Assembly: GCF_005116665.1 (NCBI RefSeq)
Contig: NZ_SWCJ01000003.1
Coordinates: forward strand, 62,001-126,000
Direction of reading: 5' to 3'
From: Ferrimonas aestuarii
Lineage (GTDB): Bacteria > Pseudomonadota > Gammaproteobacteria > Enterobacterales > Shewanellaceae
DNA: 64,000 nt
Position numbers and translations under genes: made by a program. Positions 10,056 through 18,218 of this stretch are shown piece after piece (position 1 is the first letter of the stretch; each line of letters starts with the position of its first letter). The notes beneath the pieces are model-generated. The model saw only the letters and a list, made by a program, of their open reading frames with translations. It searched no databases and was not told where the DNA came from.

Positions 10056-10621
10056 TATGGATCACCTTGATGCAGCAAATTGTTCACAAATTCAAAAGCG
10101 GGCTTGGAGTTAAGCTGGTTGAGCAGGCTCACTTTGTTGCCGGCGTCGATGGGAAGCACCTCCAACCAACGCTGTAAACTCCAATCCATACTTTGCCCTG
10201 CCGCCTCTGGATACAACTTGCCAAGTTCTGGGTACTGACCAAACAGTGACAGCAGCGCTGAATTGATGGAGGCGTCTTGCTCGTGGTTCGGCTCAGACCA
10301 GATAGACACAGGCTTACAATCGGCCCAGCGCAGGCCATCGTCGTCGGTGGTGATGTCCTCAATGTGAAGCCACTGCACTCCTTCCACCACGATGCCCAGC
10401 AGGCCGTCTTCCAGTTGGCTGAAATCCACCATCCTCACCTGAGTTGCCCAAGGCAACACCTCAGCACCGCCCTCTCGGTCTTCAAGCATTCCCATGGCAA
10501 AACACGGTTCTTTGCCCGCTCGCTCTTTAATCATACGAAGGTAGCGGGCCTCGAAGATTCGTAGGCTTAACTTGCCCCCAGGAAATACATGGGCGTTAAG
10601 GGGGAACAGCGGAAGTTTCAT
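10055..10621 (-). CDS. LON substrate-binding-domain protein
   Basis: A 188-residue protein matching the stand-alone LON N-terminal domain (PUA-like fold). It starts MKLPLFPLNAHVFPGG and continues with LRIFEARYLRMI, both classic for the family. There is no ATPase or protease domain. Such proteins are widespread and biochemically undefined. It is the first gene of a leftward operon with the sigma and anti-sigma genes and overlaps the sigma start by one base, so it is probably part of the same stress module. Confidence 0.85.
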   Translation of the reverse strand: MKLPLFPLNAHVFPGGKLSLRIFEARYLRMIKERAGKEPCFAMGMLEDREGGAEVLPWATQVRMVDFSQLEDGLLGIVVEGVQWLHIEDITTDDDGLRWADCKPVSIWSEPNHEQDASINSALLSLFGQYPELGKLYPEAAGQSMDWSLQRWLEVLPIDAGNKVSLLNQLNSKPAFEFVNNLLHQGDP

Positions 10622-10691
10622 TGTCCAGTCTCTCTGTCAGTCGATATTCAGTGTTACGTCTTGCCCACATCAATGGTTCAGCTTTTATGAG

Positions 10692-10718
10692 GGATCGATT
10701 CTCTTTCTCGCCCGTATA
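10692..10718 (+). promoter_or_regulatory. Possible ECF11-type promoter
   Basis: GGATCG (10692-10697), a 15-bp spacer and CGTATA (10713-10718) loosely resemble the TGATC / CGTA elements of ChrR-partner sigma factors. The site precedes the DUF2878 operon by about 40 bp. The -35 match is imperfect, so this is tentative. Confidence 0.35.
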
Positions 10719-10756
10719 TAGAAGAGAGACTCATTCACGTGCTTGGAAACCCACTC

Positions 10757-11290
10757 ATGACCGTCACGCTCTCTATGCCCACCAAGCGATTGCTCCTTGA
10801 TGGCACTCTGTTTCAACTGTTCTGGTTTGCATCCATTCTGGAACCCAGCCCTCAGTGGCAGCTCGCAGCGCTGCTACTGTGGGCATGGGTAATGCCTCTC
10901 ACCCAGCGTCAGTGGCTGGTGGTATTGGGTATTGCTTGTTTGGGAGTGGCAGCAGACAGCCTGTTTATCGCCCAAGGCTTTATCTCGGCGCAGTCGACAC
11001 TCACCCTAGGCTGGATACCCCTATGGCTGGTGCTACTTTGGGTCGGTTGCAGCCGATATCTACTCCGATTGGTGGACGCGCTTCCCGGCCCTTCTTGGCG
11101 CTGGGGACTCATTGGCGCGGTTGCGGGGCCACTGAGCTATCGCGGCGCCGAAGCGTTTGGCATCGCCAGCGTGCAGTGGCAACAATGGTCTCTTCTCGCG
11201 GCGTTCATTCTCTGGTGGGCGGTGATCATGATGATCATCAACGCCAGTCATCAACACAGTCAATCTCAGCCTTCCGAGAGGTCACTATGA
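10757..11290 (+). CDS. DUF2878 membrane protein
   Basis: A 177-residue integral membrane protein with about five hydrophobic helices, beginning after KRLLLDGTLFQLFWFASIL. It matches the DUF2878 family, genes of which I know next to ECF11/ChrR systems together with chalcone-isomerase-like and DUF3833 proteins. ATG 10757 was preferred to GTG 10739 (six residues longer); neither has a clear ribosome site. Its stop overlaps the next start (ATGA), so it is cotranslated with it. The function is unknown; a role in membrane photo-oxidative stress is inferred from context. Confidence 0.75.
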   Translation: MTVTLSMPTKRLLLDGTLFQLFWFASILEPSPQWQLAALLLWAWVMPLTQRQWLVVLGIACLGVAADSLFIAQGFISAQSTLTLGWIPLWLVLLWVGCSRYLLRLVDALPGPSWRWGLIGAVAGPLSYRGAEAFGIASVQWQQWSLLAAFILWWAVIMMIINASHQHSQSQPSERSL

Positions 11291-11799
11291 AATTACTTCC
11301 TTTGCTCGCCATGGCCTCAATCACGCTGAGCGCACACGCATCGAATCCAGCATCAGCCTATCAGCCTCTATGGCAAAGCGTTGGCAGCGGTACCTTGAAA
11401 GTGATGTTTTGGCGAATCTATACCGCTCGGCTCTACAGCGACAATGGGCAATTCGGCCGTAATGAGGCACTGAAACTCAGCCTTACCTACCATAGAGAGA
11501 TAGAAGGTCAGCAATTGTGGCAAGCCACCGATGAGCAGTGGCAGCGATTGGGCTTTGCCAGCGGTGCCCACAGCAACTGGCTAAACCAATATCAACACTG
11601 CTTTCCCGATGTGAATAAAGGGGACACCTTAAGTTTCATCTGGCAGTCGGATGGCAGCGCCGAGTTTCATTTTAACCACCGCAGTTTGTGCCAACTACCC
11701 GTCGATGCCTGCAATCGCGATTTTCTCGAAATTTGGCTCTCGAGCGACAGCGCCTATCCAGAGATGACCGCCCAACTGATTAATCGATCCAACCAATAA
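11287..11799 (+). CDS. Exported chalcone-isomerase-like protein
   Basis: A 170-residue protein with a signal peptide (MKLLPLLAMASITLSAHA) and the chalcone-isomerase-like fold: VGSGTLKVMFWRIYTARLY, LSLTYHREI and FPDVNKGDTLSFIW are typical of this exported bacterial family. The bacterial members are not known to be flavonoid isomerases; fatty-acid or lipid binding is a common suggestion. It overlaps the upstream DUF2878 gene by 4 bp and precedes the DUF3833 gene by 10 bp, forming a three-gene operon that is a probable target of the divergent sigma factor. Confidence 0.8.
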   Translation: MKLLPLLAMASITLSAHASNPASAYQPLWQSVGSGTLKVMFWRIYTARLYSDNGQFGRNEALKLSLTYHREIEGQQLWQATDEQWQRLGFASGAHSNWLNQYQHCFPDVNKGDTLSFIWQSDGSAEFHFNHRSLCQLPVDACNRDFLEIWLSSDSAYPEMTAQLINRSNQ

Positions 11800-11809
11800 G
11801 GAATACCAG

Positions 11810-12331
11810 ATGAGATGGTTCGTAATGTTACTTGCTCTAACACTCAGCGGCTGCAGCCAAGATCTGCGTGAATACCAATCCTGGAAGCCAGACTTTGCCC
11901 TCGAGCAGTTCTTTGATGGCAAGGTTAAAGCTTATGGGGTGGTATTCGATCTCAAAGGCCAGATAAGTCGCCGCTTTATTGTGGATATCGATGGCAGCTG
12001 GCAACAGAACCAAGGGGTTCTGGATGAGTACTTTACCTACGCCGATGGAGAAAAACAGTTCCGCCGCTGGGTGATCACGAAAAACGGTGATGGCACGTAT
12101 GAAGGCCGAGCCGACGACATCATCGGTACGGCAGTCGGCCAAACGTCAGGCCCAGTTCTGCATTGGGAATATGAGATGAACCTCATCACTGAAGATAATC
12201 AGTGGCAGGTGACCTTCGATGACACCATGGTGCTCATCGATGATAACCACTTGTTGAATAGGGCGAAAATCAAGAAATTTGGCATTACCGTCGCCGAAGT
12301 ATTCATCGCCTTTGAACGAGTATCCGATTAA
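11810..12331 (+). CDS. DUF3833 lipoprotein
   Basis: A 173-residue DUF3833 protein with a lipoprotein signal (MRWFVMLLALTLSGC). The mature part is a calycin-like beta-rich domain: LEQFFDGKVKAYGVVFDLKG, DGTYEGRADDIIGTA and ITEDNQWQVTFDDTMVLID are family landmarks. It is last in the DUF2878 / chalcone-isomerase-like / DUF3833 operon. The family recurs in ECF11-ChrR gene neighbourhoods; a lipid-binding role has been suggested by fold but is unproven. Membrane anchoring on the periplasmic side is expected. Confidence 0.85.
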   Translation: MRWFVMLLALTLSGCSQDLREYQSWKPDFALEQFFDGKVKAYGVVFDLKGQISRRFIVDIDGSWQQNQGVLDEYFTYADGEKQFRRWVITKNGDGTYEGRADDIIGTAVGQTSGPVLHWEYEMNLITEDNQWQVTFDDTMVLIDDNHLLNRAKIKKFGITVAEVFIAFERVSD

Positions 12332-12408
12332 ATATTGAACCAGCCTCAATCGTTCTCCGTAGCAACACAGGCTAACTCACCTAAGTGAACTCAATCAGGA
12401 GAACGATC

Positions 12409-13872
12409 ATGAAACGTCTAGCCACCCTGCTATTGGCCTCCAGCATCATCGCCCTAACCGGCTGTGATGATGACGATGATGACGTGGTTATCAATACGCC
12501 GCCGCCAGCGCCCGCTGAATTTGGCAGCGTGAGAGTCATTCATGCATCCCAAGACGCACCCAAGGTGAATGTCTATGTGGACGATGCTTTGGTGCTTGAA
12601 GGCGTCGATTATCAGCAAGCTTCCGCACTCATCTCACTAGAAACGGGCACCTATCAGATCCGGGTTGATGGACTGCTTGCCGATGGCAGCGCCGCCACGG
12701 TGTTTGACGGCGCAGTCACGCTAGAAGCCGATACCGAATACAACGTGGTTGCGGCGGGCTCAGTGGCACAGCTTCTTGCAGGCAGTGGCGACACCCCGTT
12801 CGGACCAATCATCGCACCGCGCGCCGCGCTGAGTGACAGTGCCATGACCGACCTGCGTTTGCAGGTAATTCACGCCGCCAGTGACGTGGGCCGAGTGGCG
12901 CTGCACGTGACTGGCCCCGACGACGAGCTGTCGGCCGCCACCGAGCTTACCGAACTCAGCTTCGGCGAATTTACCGCCGATCCGGTGGTGGTCGCCCCTG
13001 GCAATTACCGAGTGCGCTTAACTGACGTGGATGACGCCACCATGGTCGCGTATGACAGTGGAGCACTCGATCTGTCCGCCCCTGCCGACCTGTTCATCGC
13101 GGCCACCAGCAATACGCAGGCTGGCGCAGCTCCGGTCAATCTGCTGGTTGCCGACAACCAAGCGGATGAGGCGGGTAACGATGCCGCCATCATCCAAGAC
13201 GCCATGTTAGGCAGCGCTCTGCGCGCCACCCACGGCATCAACTTTGTCGGCGGGGTCGACATTTGGGTTAATGGTGCTGCCCCAGCCATGGACTCGCCAC
13301 TGTACAACCTGATGTTTGGCCAAACCACACCGGCGACTGGTTTCCTAGACTTGCCTGCAGATACCTACCAAATTCAGGTTGCTGCAAATGCCACCGCTAC
13401 CGTGCTGATCGACATTCCGGAGCTGATGTTGGCACCGGGCATGGCTTACAGTGCCACCGCCGTTATTGATGCCGATGGTAATCCAAGCCTGTGGGCAGTG
13501 GCAGAAGACCTGCGTAGCATCGCCACGGAAGCGCGACTGCGGGTGCTGCACGGCAGCGAATCTGCCGGAGAGGTGGACATCTACCTAAGCGCCGACATGA
13601 TGGCCGACGATAGCGACATCAAACTCAGCGCTGTGCCTTATCTGGCGGACTCTGGCATCTTGAGCATCCCTCCAGCAAGCTACTACCTTTTGGTTACCCC
13701 TGCGGGCATGCCAGAGGTGGTTGCCATCGGTCCAGCGATGATCAATCTAGAAGCGGGCAAACGCTACACCGCCATCGCTACGGACGATCCAATGAACGTC
13801 ACCGGATTGGCAACCGATGGCATTGGCATCGGCCTAATCTTGCAAGATGCATTCGTAGCAACGGAAGAGTAG
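12409..13872 (+). CDS. DUF4397 four-repeat lipoprotein
   Basis: A 487-residue lipoprotein (MKRLATLLLASSIIALTGC, then six aspartates). It has four DUF4397-type beta-rich repeats, recognisable by their openings: GSVRVIHASQDAPKVNVYVD, LRLQVIHAASDVGRVALHV, LRATHGINFVGGVDIWV and LRVLHGSESAGEVDIYL. ATG 12409 has AGGAG ahead and was chosen over an in-frame GTG at 12385. Aspartate at +2 after the lipid cysteine is the E. coli inner-membrane retention signal, though that rule may not hold here. Composition is very acidic. The role is unknown; an adhesion-like or surface role is possible. Confidence 0.82.
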   Translation: MKRLATLLLASSIIALTGCDDDDDDVVINTPPPAPAEFGSVRVIHASQDAPKVNVYVDDALVLEGVDYQQASALISLETGTYQIRVDGLLADGSAATVFDGAVTLEADTEYNVVAAGSVAQLLAGSGDTPFGPIIAPRAALSDSAMTDLRLQVIHAASDVGRVALHVTGPDDELSAATELTELSFGEFTADPVVVAPGNYRVRLTDVDDATMVAYDSGALDLSAPADLFIAATSNTQAGAAPVNLLVADNQADEAGNDAAIIQDAMLGSALRATHGINFVGGVDIWVNGAAPAMDSPLYNLMFGQTTPATGFLDLPADTYQIQVAANATATVLIDIPELMLAPGMAYSATAVIDADGNPSLWAVAEDLRSIATEARLRVLHGSESAGEVDIYLSADMMADDSDIKLSAVPYLADSGILSIPPASYYLLVTPAGMPEVVAIGPAMINLEAGKRYTAIATDDPMNVTGLATDGIGIGLILQDAFVATEE

Positions 13873-13892
13873 CCGTTATATCCACGCATAAA

Positions 13893-13918
13893 AAAGCGGT
13901 GGCCTTGGCCACCGCTTT
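13893..13918. terminator. Bidirectional intrinsic terminator
   Basis: A 12-bp inverted repeat (AAAGCGGTGGCC / GGCCACCGCTTT) separates the DUF4397 gene from the convergent porin gene. A- and T-runs on both flanks support termination in both directions. Confidence 0.88.
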
Positions 13919-13932
13919 CTGGTTTCAGTCGC

Positions 13933-14616
13933 TTATAAACTAAACGCGTAACCCCAACCGATAATCACTTTAGGATCGTCATTATCCAAGTCGGTATCGC
14001 TGACCATAAAGGTGATGTCACCCAACTCCGTGGTCTTAGTCAAAGACAGGTTGTAGTTGAGATAGTCCTCAGCATTGTCTTTATCAAAGTCTTGCTGACC
14101 CACAGCAATGCCAACGCTCAAGCTGTCGCTGATTGGGTAGTTGAAGTTGCCCTCATAATACAGAGCACTGTCGTAAGCTTCGGCGCCATCATCGGTGTTG
14201 GTCGCGTAGATGATACTCACGCCAACGTATTTCCAACCTAAGTGCAGATAAGCTTCACCAAAGTCGATGTCCGCAGACTCGCCGTTGGCACCGGCATCAG
14301 GATAGGCGTAGTACACATAACCTAGGTCGTAGCTCAGTTCGCCCGCGGCACCGGCGTAACCACCATAAAAATCGATCTCGTAACTGGTGTCATCGCCGAA
14401 ATCGACATTGGACGCCCAGGTACCCACATAGATACCAGAGTCGTGGCTGTAGTCGATGCCTCCCTGAAGGGCAACGCCATCATCGGTCTGGGTCAGACCG
14501 CGGAACAGATAGTTACTGGTTAAACCAACGTTGGCGTCCAGCGCAGCCATGGCGGTGCCGCTGATCAGTAACGTGGATACCGCAAACAGTGAGTGAATTA
14601 ACTTGGTTTTCATCAT
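13933..14616 (-). CDS. TorF-family putative porin
   Basis: A 227-residue outer-membrane protein. A signal peptide ends at GTAMA and the mature start ALDANVGLTSNYLFRGLTQTDD is the hallmark of the TIGR02001 (TorF/Gcw_chp) family. The rest alternates aromatic and acidic beta-strands and ends in GWGYAFSL. Three methionines lie near the start; AAGG abuts the first, so the third (14616) has better spacing. Family members include the TMAO-linked TorF of Shewanella, but no TMAO reductase is adjacent, so the substrate is open. A hairpin (14634-14660) lies in its leader. Confidence 0.85.
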   Translation of the reverse strand: MMKTKLIHSLFAVSTLLISGTAMAALDANVGLTSNYLFRGLTQTDDGVALQGGIDYSHDSGIYVGTWASNVDFGDDTSYEIDFYGGYAGAAGELSYDLGYVYYAYPDAGANGESADIDFGEAYLHLGWKYVGVSIIYATNTDDGAEAYDSALYYEGNFNYPISDSLSVGIAVGQQDFDKDNAEDYLNYNLSLTKTTELGDITFMVSDTDLDNDDPKVIIGWGYAFSL

Positions 14617-14721
14617 TTTCATCCTTGTGAACCCGTAGGGCCAAATACGCTGCCCCTACGCACTACTTGAAAAGAGAGCCGTCACTCAATCTCGGACGGG
14701 TCTCTCCCTGCCCAAATTGAT

Positions 14722-14744
14722 GGGCGACCCGCAACAGGTCGCCC
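14722..14744 (-). terminator. Hairpin at the end of the eut operon
   Basis: An 8-bp stem (GGGCGACC / GGTCGCCC) begins 10 bases after the permease stop. It is not followed by a good T-run, so it may be a weak or factor-assisted terminator, or an RNA-stabilising end. Confidence 0.5.
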
Positions 14745-14753
14745 GGTAATCAA

Positions 14754-16181
14754 TTAATCGTCCAGCTCGGCTTCTGCCTGCTCGATGATGGCAAATTCCT
14801 CTTCAGCGCTGTGCTTAGAGACTTCCGCCTTCTTGAACACGAAGAAGTACGCCATACCAATTGCATACAGAATCAATGCCGCGATGGCCGCGGTGGAGTC
14901 GTAGACAAAACAGGCTGTCAACGCGATAACCGCCAGAACGATGGTGGTCCATGCTGTCAGGTTGCCACCTGGAGTTTTGTATGGACGAGGCATGTCAGGA
15001 CGATGCTTACGCAGCTGAATGGCACTGTAAGCCTGCAGCGCGTAAGAGATGGTGGCACCGAATACCGCCATCATGATCATCATGTCGCCTTCACCACTGA
15101 GTGATGCGATGAAACCGATGATACCTGGAATCACCAACGACCAAGTTGGCACTTTACGTTCGCCAGTTAGAGACAGGAAGTCAGGCAGGTAACCGGCACG
15201 AGACAGCGCAAATACCAAACGGCTGTAACCGTAAATGATGGAGAAGAAAGAGGCGATTAGACCAAACAGACCCACCACGTTCACGAAGTTAGCCAACATG
15301 GAGTCTTGACCATACACCGCGCGCAGGGCATCAACCAGTGGCGCCGCGTATTCGCCTGCAGCTGCCGCACCCACCGCACCAGGAACCAGGAACAGTACCA
15401 TGGCCGCAGAGAATAGCAGGAACAACATGGCACCGATGATGCCGCGAGGAATGTCTTTCTTCGGATCTTTGGCTTCTTCCGCTGCTAGAGGCACGCCCTC
15501 TACAGCCAAGAACAACCACATGGCAAATGGCAGCGCCGCCCATACACCGGTCCAGCCCTGAGGCAGGAAGGTGGTTGCACCGGCAACTTCTGGGTTCGCG
15601 GCGATGTCAAACAATCTGCTGGCATCGAAGTGAGGCAGCAAACCAACACCGGTTGCGAAGATCGCAATCACGGCCAGTGCGGTAATCACTAGCATAATGC
15701 GCAATGCTTCACCGGCACCAATCAAGTGGATGCCGATAAACACCGCATAGAAGGTAGCATACACTATGGGCCCATTAATGCCCGTAAGTGCTTCCACATA
15801 ACCGCCAATGAATATCACAATGGCCGCGGGTGCCAAGGCATATTCAATCAACACCGCCAGCCCGGTTGCAAAGCCTGCTGTCGGTCCCATCGCGTAGCGA
15901 GCAAAGCTGTAACCAGCCCCTGCTGATGGGATAGCAGCACCCAACTCAGCCAAAGTTAATACCAGAGTAAAGTACATCAGGCCCATGGCGATGGTGCCAA
16001 TCAGCATCCCCCCCCAGCCCGCGGTACCAATACCAAAGTTCCATCCTGCGTAATCACCGGAGATCACATAAGAGACCCCCAGCGTTGCCAGCAAAAACCA
16101 ACCTGCAACGCCCTTTTTGAGCTGCCGCTGCTGTTTATATTCTTGAGTTCCGAATTCGGAACTGCCTACTTGCTCGGCCAT
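14754..16181 (-). CDS. eat: Ethanolamine permease (APC superfamily)
   Basis: A 475-residue APC transporter with about 12 membrane helices. It starts with a hydrophilic arm and the motif VSYVISGDYAGWNFG typical of ethanolamine permeases (TIGR00908 type). It has long hydrophobic helices throughout and a C-terminal acidic tail. It should bring ethanolamine across the inner membrane. It is the last gene of the eut operon and stands in for EutH, the unrelated transporter of enterobacterial loci, which is missing here. It lies 94 bp after the PduT-like gene, with AGGTG before ATG 16181. Start and family are confident; transport of related amines is possible. Confidence 0.92.
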   Translation of the reverse strand: MAEQVGSSEFGTQEYKQQRQLKKGVAGWFLLATLGVSYVISGDYAGWNFGIGTAGWGGMLIGTIAMGLMYFTLVLTLAELGAAIPSAGAGYSFARYAMGPTAGFATGLAVLIEYALAPAAIVIFIGGYVEALTGINGPIVYATFYAVFIGIHLIGAGEALRIMLVITALAVIAIFATGVGLLPHFDASRLFDIAANPEVAGATTFLPQGWTGVWAALPFAMWLFLAVEGVPLAAEEAKDPKKDIPRGIIGAMLFLLFSAAMVLFLVPGAVGAAAAGEYAAPLVDALRAVYGQDSMLANFVNVVGLFGLIASFFSIIYGYSRLVFALSRAGYLPDFLSLTGERKVPTWSLVIPGIIGFIASLSGEGDMMIMMAVFGATISYALQAYSAIQLRKHRPDMPRPYKTPGGNLTAWTTIVLAVIALTACFVYDSTAAIAALILYAIGMAYFFVFKKAEVSKHSAEEEFAIIEQAEAELDD

Positions 16182-16275
16182 ACATCACCTCATATTTTGG
16201 TTATTTCTAAGCAATCCACACTTAAAAAAACCTTGGATTACTTAGTTTTGTGCCCTTAAAAATAAAATTGCGCGT

Positions 16276-16824
16276 TTACACCTTGCCCTCTAACACCTCC
16301 TTACGAGGCTGAGGAATAACCACCTTTTCAACTAATAAACCTTTGTGCTTGACCTGATTGACGCCCGCTTCAACCGCAGCGGTTACCGCCGCCACGTCAC
16401 CGGTCATAGTCACGTATCCTTTTCCGCCGATGGCCATGGCGATGTGCACCTCCATCAGCTGAATGTCTGCCGCCTTCACCGCGGCGTCAGCCACCTCCAC
16501 AATGGCCGCTACCGAGAAGGTTTCCACGATGCCCAAAGCCCCAGTCTCCTCAATGAGACGAGTGCCGGAGATCGCGGGGAACACATCCGGGTGCACATTG
16601 GGGATCAGCAGATCGTCCACGACATCACCGCCGCCCATCATCAATCCCGCCTCAACGGCGGCATTCACCGCCGCCACGTCACCGGCAACCATCACCATGA
16701 ATTTTCCAGGGCAGATGGTGCGGTTAAACAAGATCTCCACATGGGCCGCTTTCAGCATGGCGTCCGCCACCAGATAGCCCTTTGCGATGGAGTTCAATTC
16801 GATACAACCAATTGCGTTTAACAT
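16276..16824 (-). CDS. PduT-like tandem BMC-domain trimeric shell protein
   Basis: A 182-residue shell protein with two BMC domains in tandem (about 3-88 and 93-178). It resembles PduT along its length. The key feature is C38 in RTICPGKF, the residue that in PduT coordinates a [4Fe-4S] cluster at the pore of the pseudo-hexameric trimer. It should form an electron-conducting shell tile. It lies 12 bp after the PduS-like gene, its expected electron partner. Enterobacterial eut operons end with EutK instead, so this is an exchange of modules between Eut and Pdu types. Iron-sulphur loading is inferred from the conserved cysteine. Confidence 0.88.
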   Translation of the reverse strand: MLNAIGCIELNSIAKGYLVADAMLKAAHVEILFNRTICPGKFMVMVAGDVAAVNAAVEAGLMMGGGDVVDDLLIPNVHPDVFPAISGTRLIEETGALGIVETFSVAAIVEVADAAVKAADIQLMEVHIAMAIGGKGYVTMTGDVAAVTAAVEAGVNQVKHKGLLVEKVVIPQPRKEVLEGKV

Positions 16825-16836
16825 GCGTACTTCGCC

Positions 16837-18207
16837 CTACTTTTTACTGATCACGATGACGTCACCCACTTCGGTGACAGTGCCATCCATACTGGCGTGA
16901 ACCGCCACACTGAGTGCCTCTGGCTTAGGCTCACCAATCATCTGTCCGCGGGTCACACGTTCACCCACTTTGACGATGGCTTGAGCCGGCGCGCCAATAT
17001 GCTGAGACAGTGGAATACAGACCTTTTCCAGCCCTACTTTGGGTTGCTGGTCTTGTTGCTGGTTCTCCTGCAGTAGCGCTTCGAAAGCCACGAATTTGGC
17101 TTTGGTTTTGGCGTACTGAGTCAGTTCCAAACGCTGAGTCAAACGCTTAATGGGCACGCCGCGATAGCTGCGCAGCGGATGCACATCCACCGCTTGTGCC
17201 TGCAGCTGCGCAGGGCTTTGCCATAGATCGTTTTCACGCAGTACGTCTTTGGTCAGGCCACACACTCGACTTGGGTCCAATCCTTCAGGGCAGCTCCACA
17301 TGGTGCATAGGTTGCAACCGCTGCAGGCCTGAGCCGCGAGGGCAAACGAGGTGTTGTCGTTCAGCGACACCTGTAGAGAGCGCATCGCCAAATGAGGCTG
17401 AATCGGGTAGCCAAGAAGGCGTCTTGGACACATGGAGGAGCAAAGGCTGCACTGATCGCAGGCGGCTTTACCTATGCGGCGCACATCCTCAGGTGAACGC
17501 TGCTTAATCTTGGCAATGCGGGAGTCCTTGCGAAGCACCAACAGGCCGCTGTCGACCTTAGTGATGGCGGTATCCAGATCCTCGGTTACCGAGCCCATCA
17601 TCGGTCCCCCCTGGACGATGACGAACTCATCGCAGGTGACCCCGCCCGCCAAAGCCAATGCTTCTCGATAGCTCATGCCAACGGGAAGCCAAGTGGTGTA
17701 AGGACGATTGACCTCGCCATGCACCGTCACCATGGTCTCCACCACAGGTTGACCTTGAGCGGCACGAAATACGTTGATGAAGGATTCGATGTTGTTCACC
17801 AACACCCCAATCTCTTTAGGCAGACCACCCGCGGGGATACGCAGGCCGGTGGCTTCATACACCAGCTCCACCTCATCCCCAGCTGGATAGACATCTTCCA
17901 TCAATAGCAGGTCAATTTCGCCAGGCTTGAGCGACTCCAACACCGCCACGGTGTCGGCGTTCTTACGCTTAACCCCCACCACGCCTCGACGAGCGCCAAC
18001 CTGTTTCATCGCCAGCAGCATGCCGCCGTAGAGCTCTTTGGCCCACAGCTGCATCAAAGCCTGATCTTTATAAAGCAGAGGTTCGCACTCGGCGCCGTTG
18101 GCCAGTACCCATTCCACCTGACAGTCCAGCTTGACGTAAGTTGGGAAACCGGCACCGCCGGCCCCAATCACCCCAGCGCGCTGAACCTGTTGTAATAACG
18201 GATCCAT
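16837..18207 (-). CDS. PduS-like RnfC-type flavin/iron-sulphur oxidoreductase
   Basis: A 456-residue PduS/RnfC-family protein. The N-terminal GAGGAGFPTYVK nucleotide/flavin segment is followed by an SLBB-type region and two [4Fe-4S] motifs (C250, C253, C256, C260 and C295, C298, C301, C306). The C-terminal barrel-sandwich carries HIGAPAQAIVKVGERVTRGQ. PduS is a cobalamin reductase feeding the adenosyltransferase, and its usual partner is the Fe-S shell protein PduT, present immediately downstream. In this eut context it may recycle B12 for EutT or move electrons across the shell. ATG 18207 (GGAG five bases upstream) was chosen over GTG 18213. Confidence 0.9.
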   Translation of the reverse strand: MDPLLQQVQRAGVIGAGGAGFPTYVKLDCQVEWVLANGAECEPLLYKDQALMQLWAKELYGGMLLAMKQVGARRGVVGVKRKNADTVAVLESLKPGEIDLLLMEDVYPAGDEVELVYEATGLRIPAGGLPKEIGVLVNNIESFINVFRAAQGQPVVETMVTVHGEVNRPYTTWLPVGMSYREALALAGGVTCDEFVIVQGGPMMGSVTEDLDTAITKVDSGLLVLRKDSRIAKIKQRSPEDVRRIGKAACDQCSLCSSMCPRRLLGYPIQPHLAMRSLQVSLNDNTSFALAAQACSGCNLCTMWSCPEGLDPSRVCGLTKDVLRENDLWQSPAQLQAQAVDVHPLRSYRGVPIKRLTQRLELTQYAKTKAKFVAFEALLQENQQQDQQPKVGLEKVCIPLSQHIGAPAQAIVKVGERVTRGQMIGEPKPEALSVAVHASMDGTVTEVGDVIVISKK

Positions 18208-18218
18208 GATCACTCCGA

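Noticed and set aside
10855..11286. N-terminal extension of the chalcone-isomerase-like protein
   Set aside because: An open frame continues upstream inside the DUF2878 gene, but the signal peptide starts at 11287 and the two genes overlap by ATGA.
16205..16245. AATCCA / TGGATT pair between the PduT-like gene and the permease gene
   Set aside because: A 6-bp weak stem with a long loop and no T-run; probably not a terminator.
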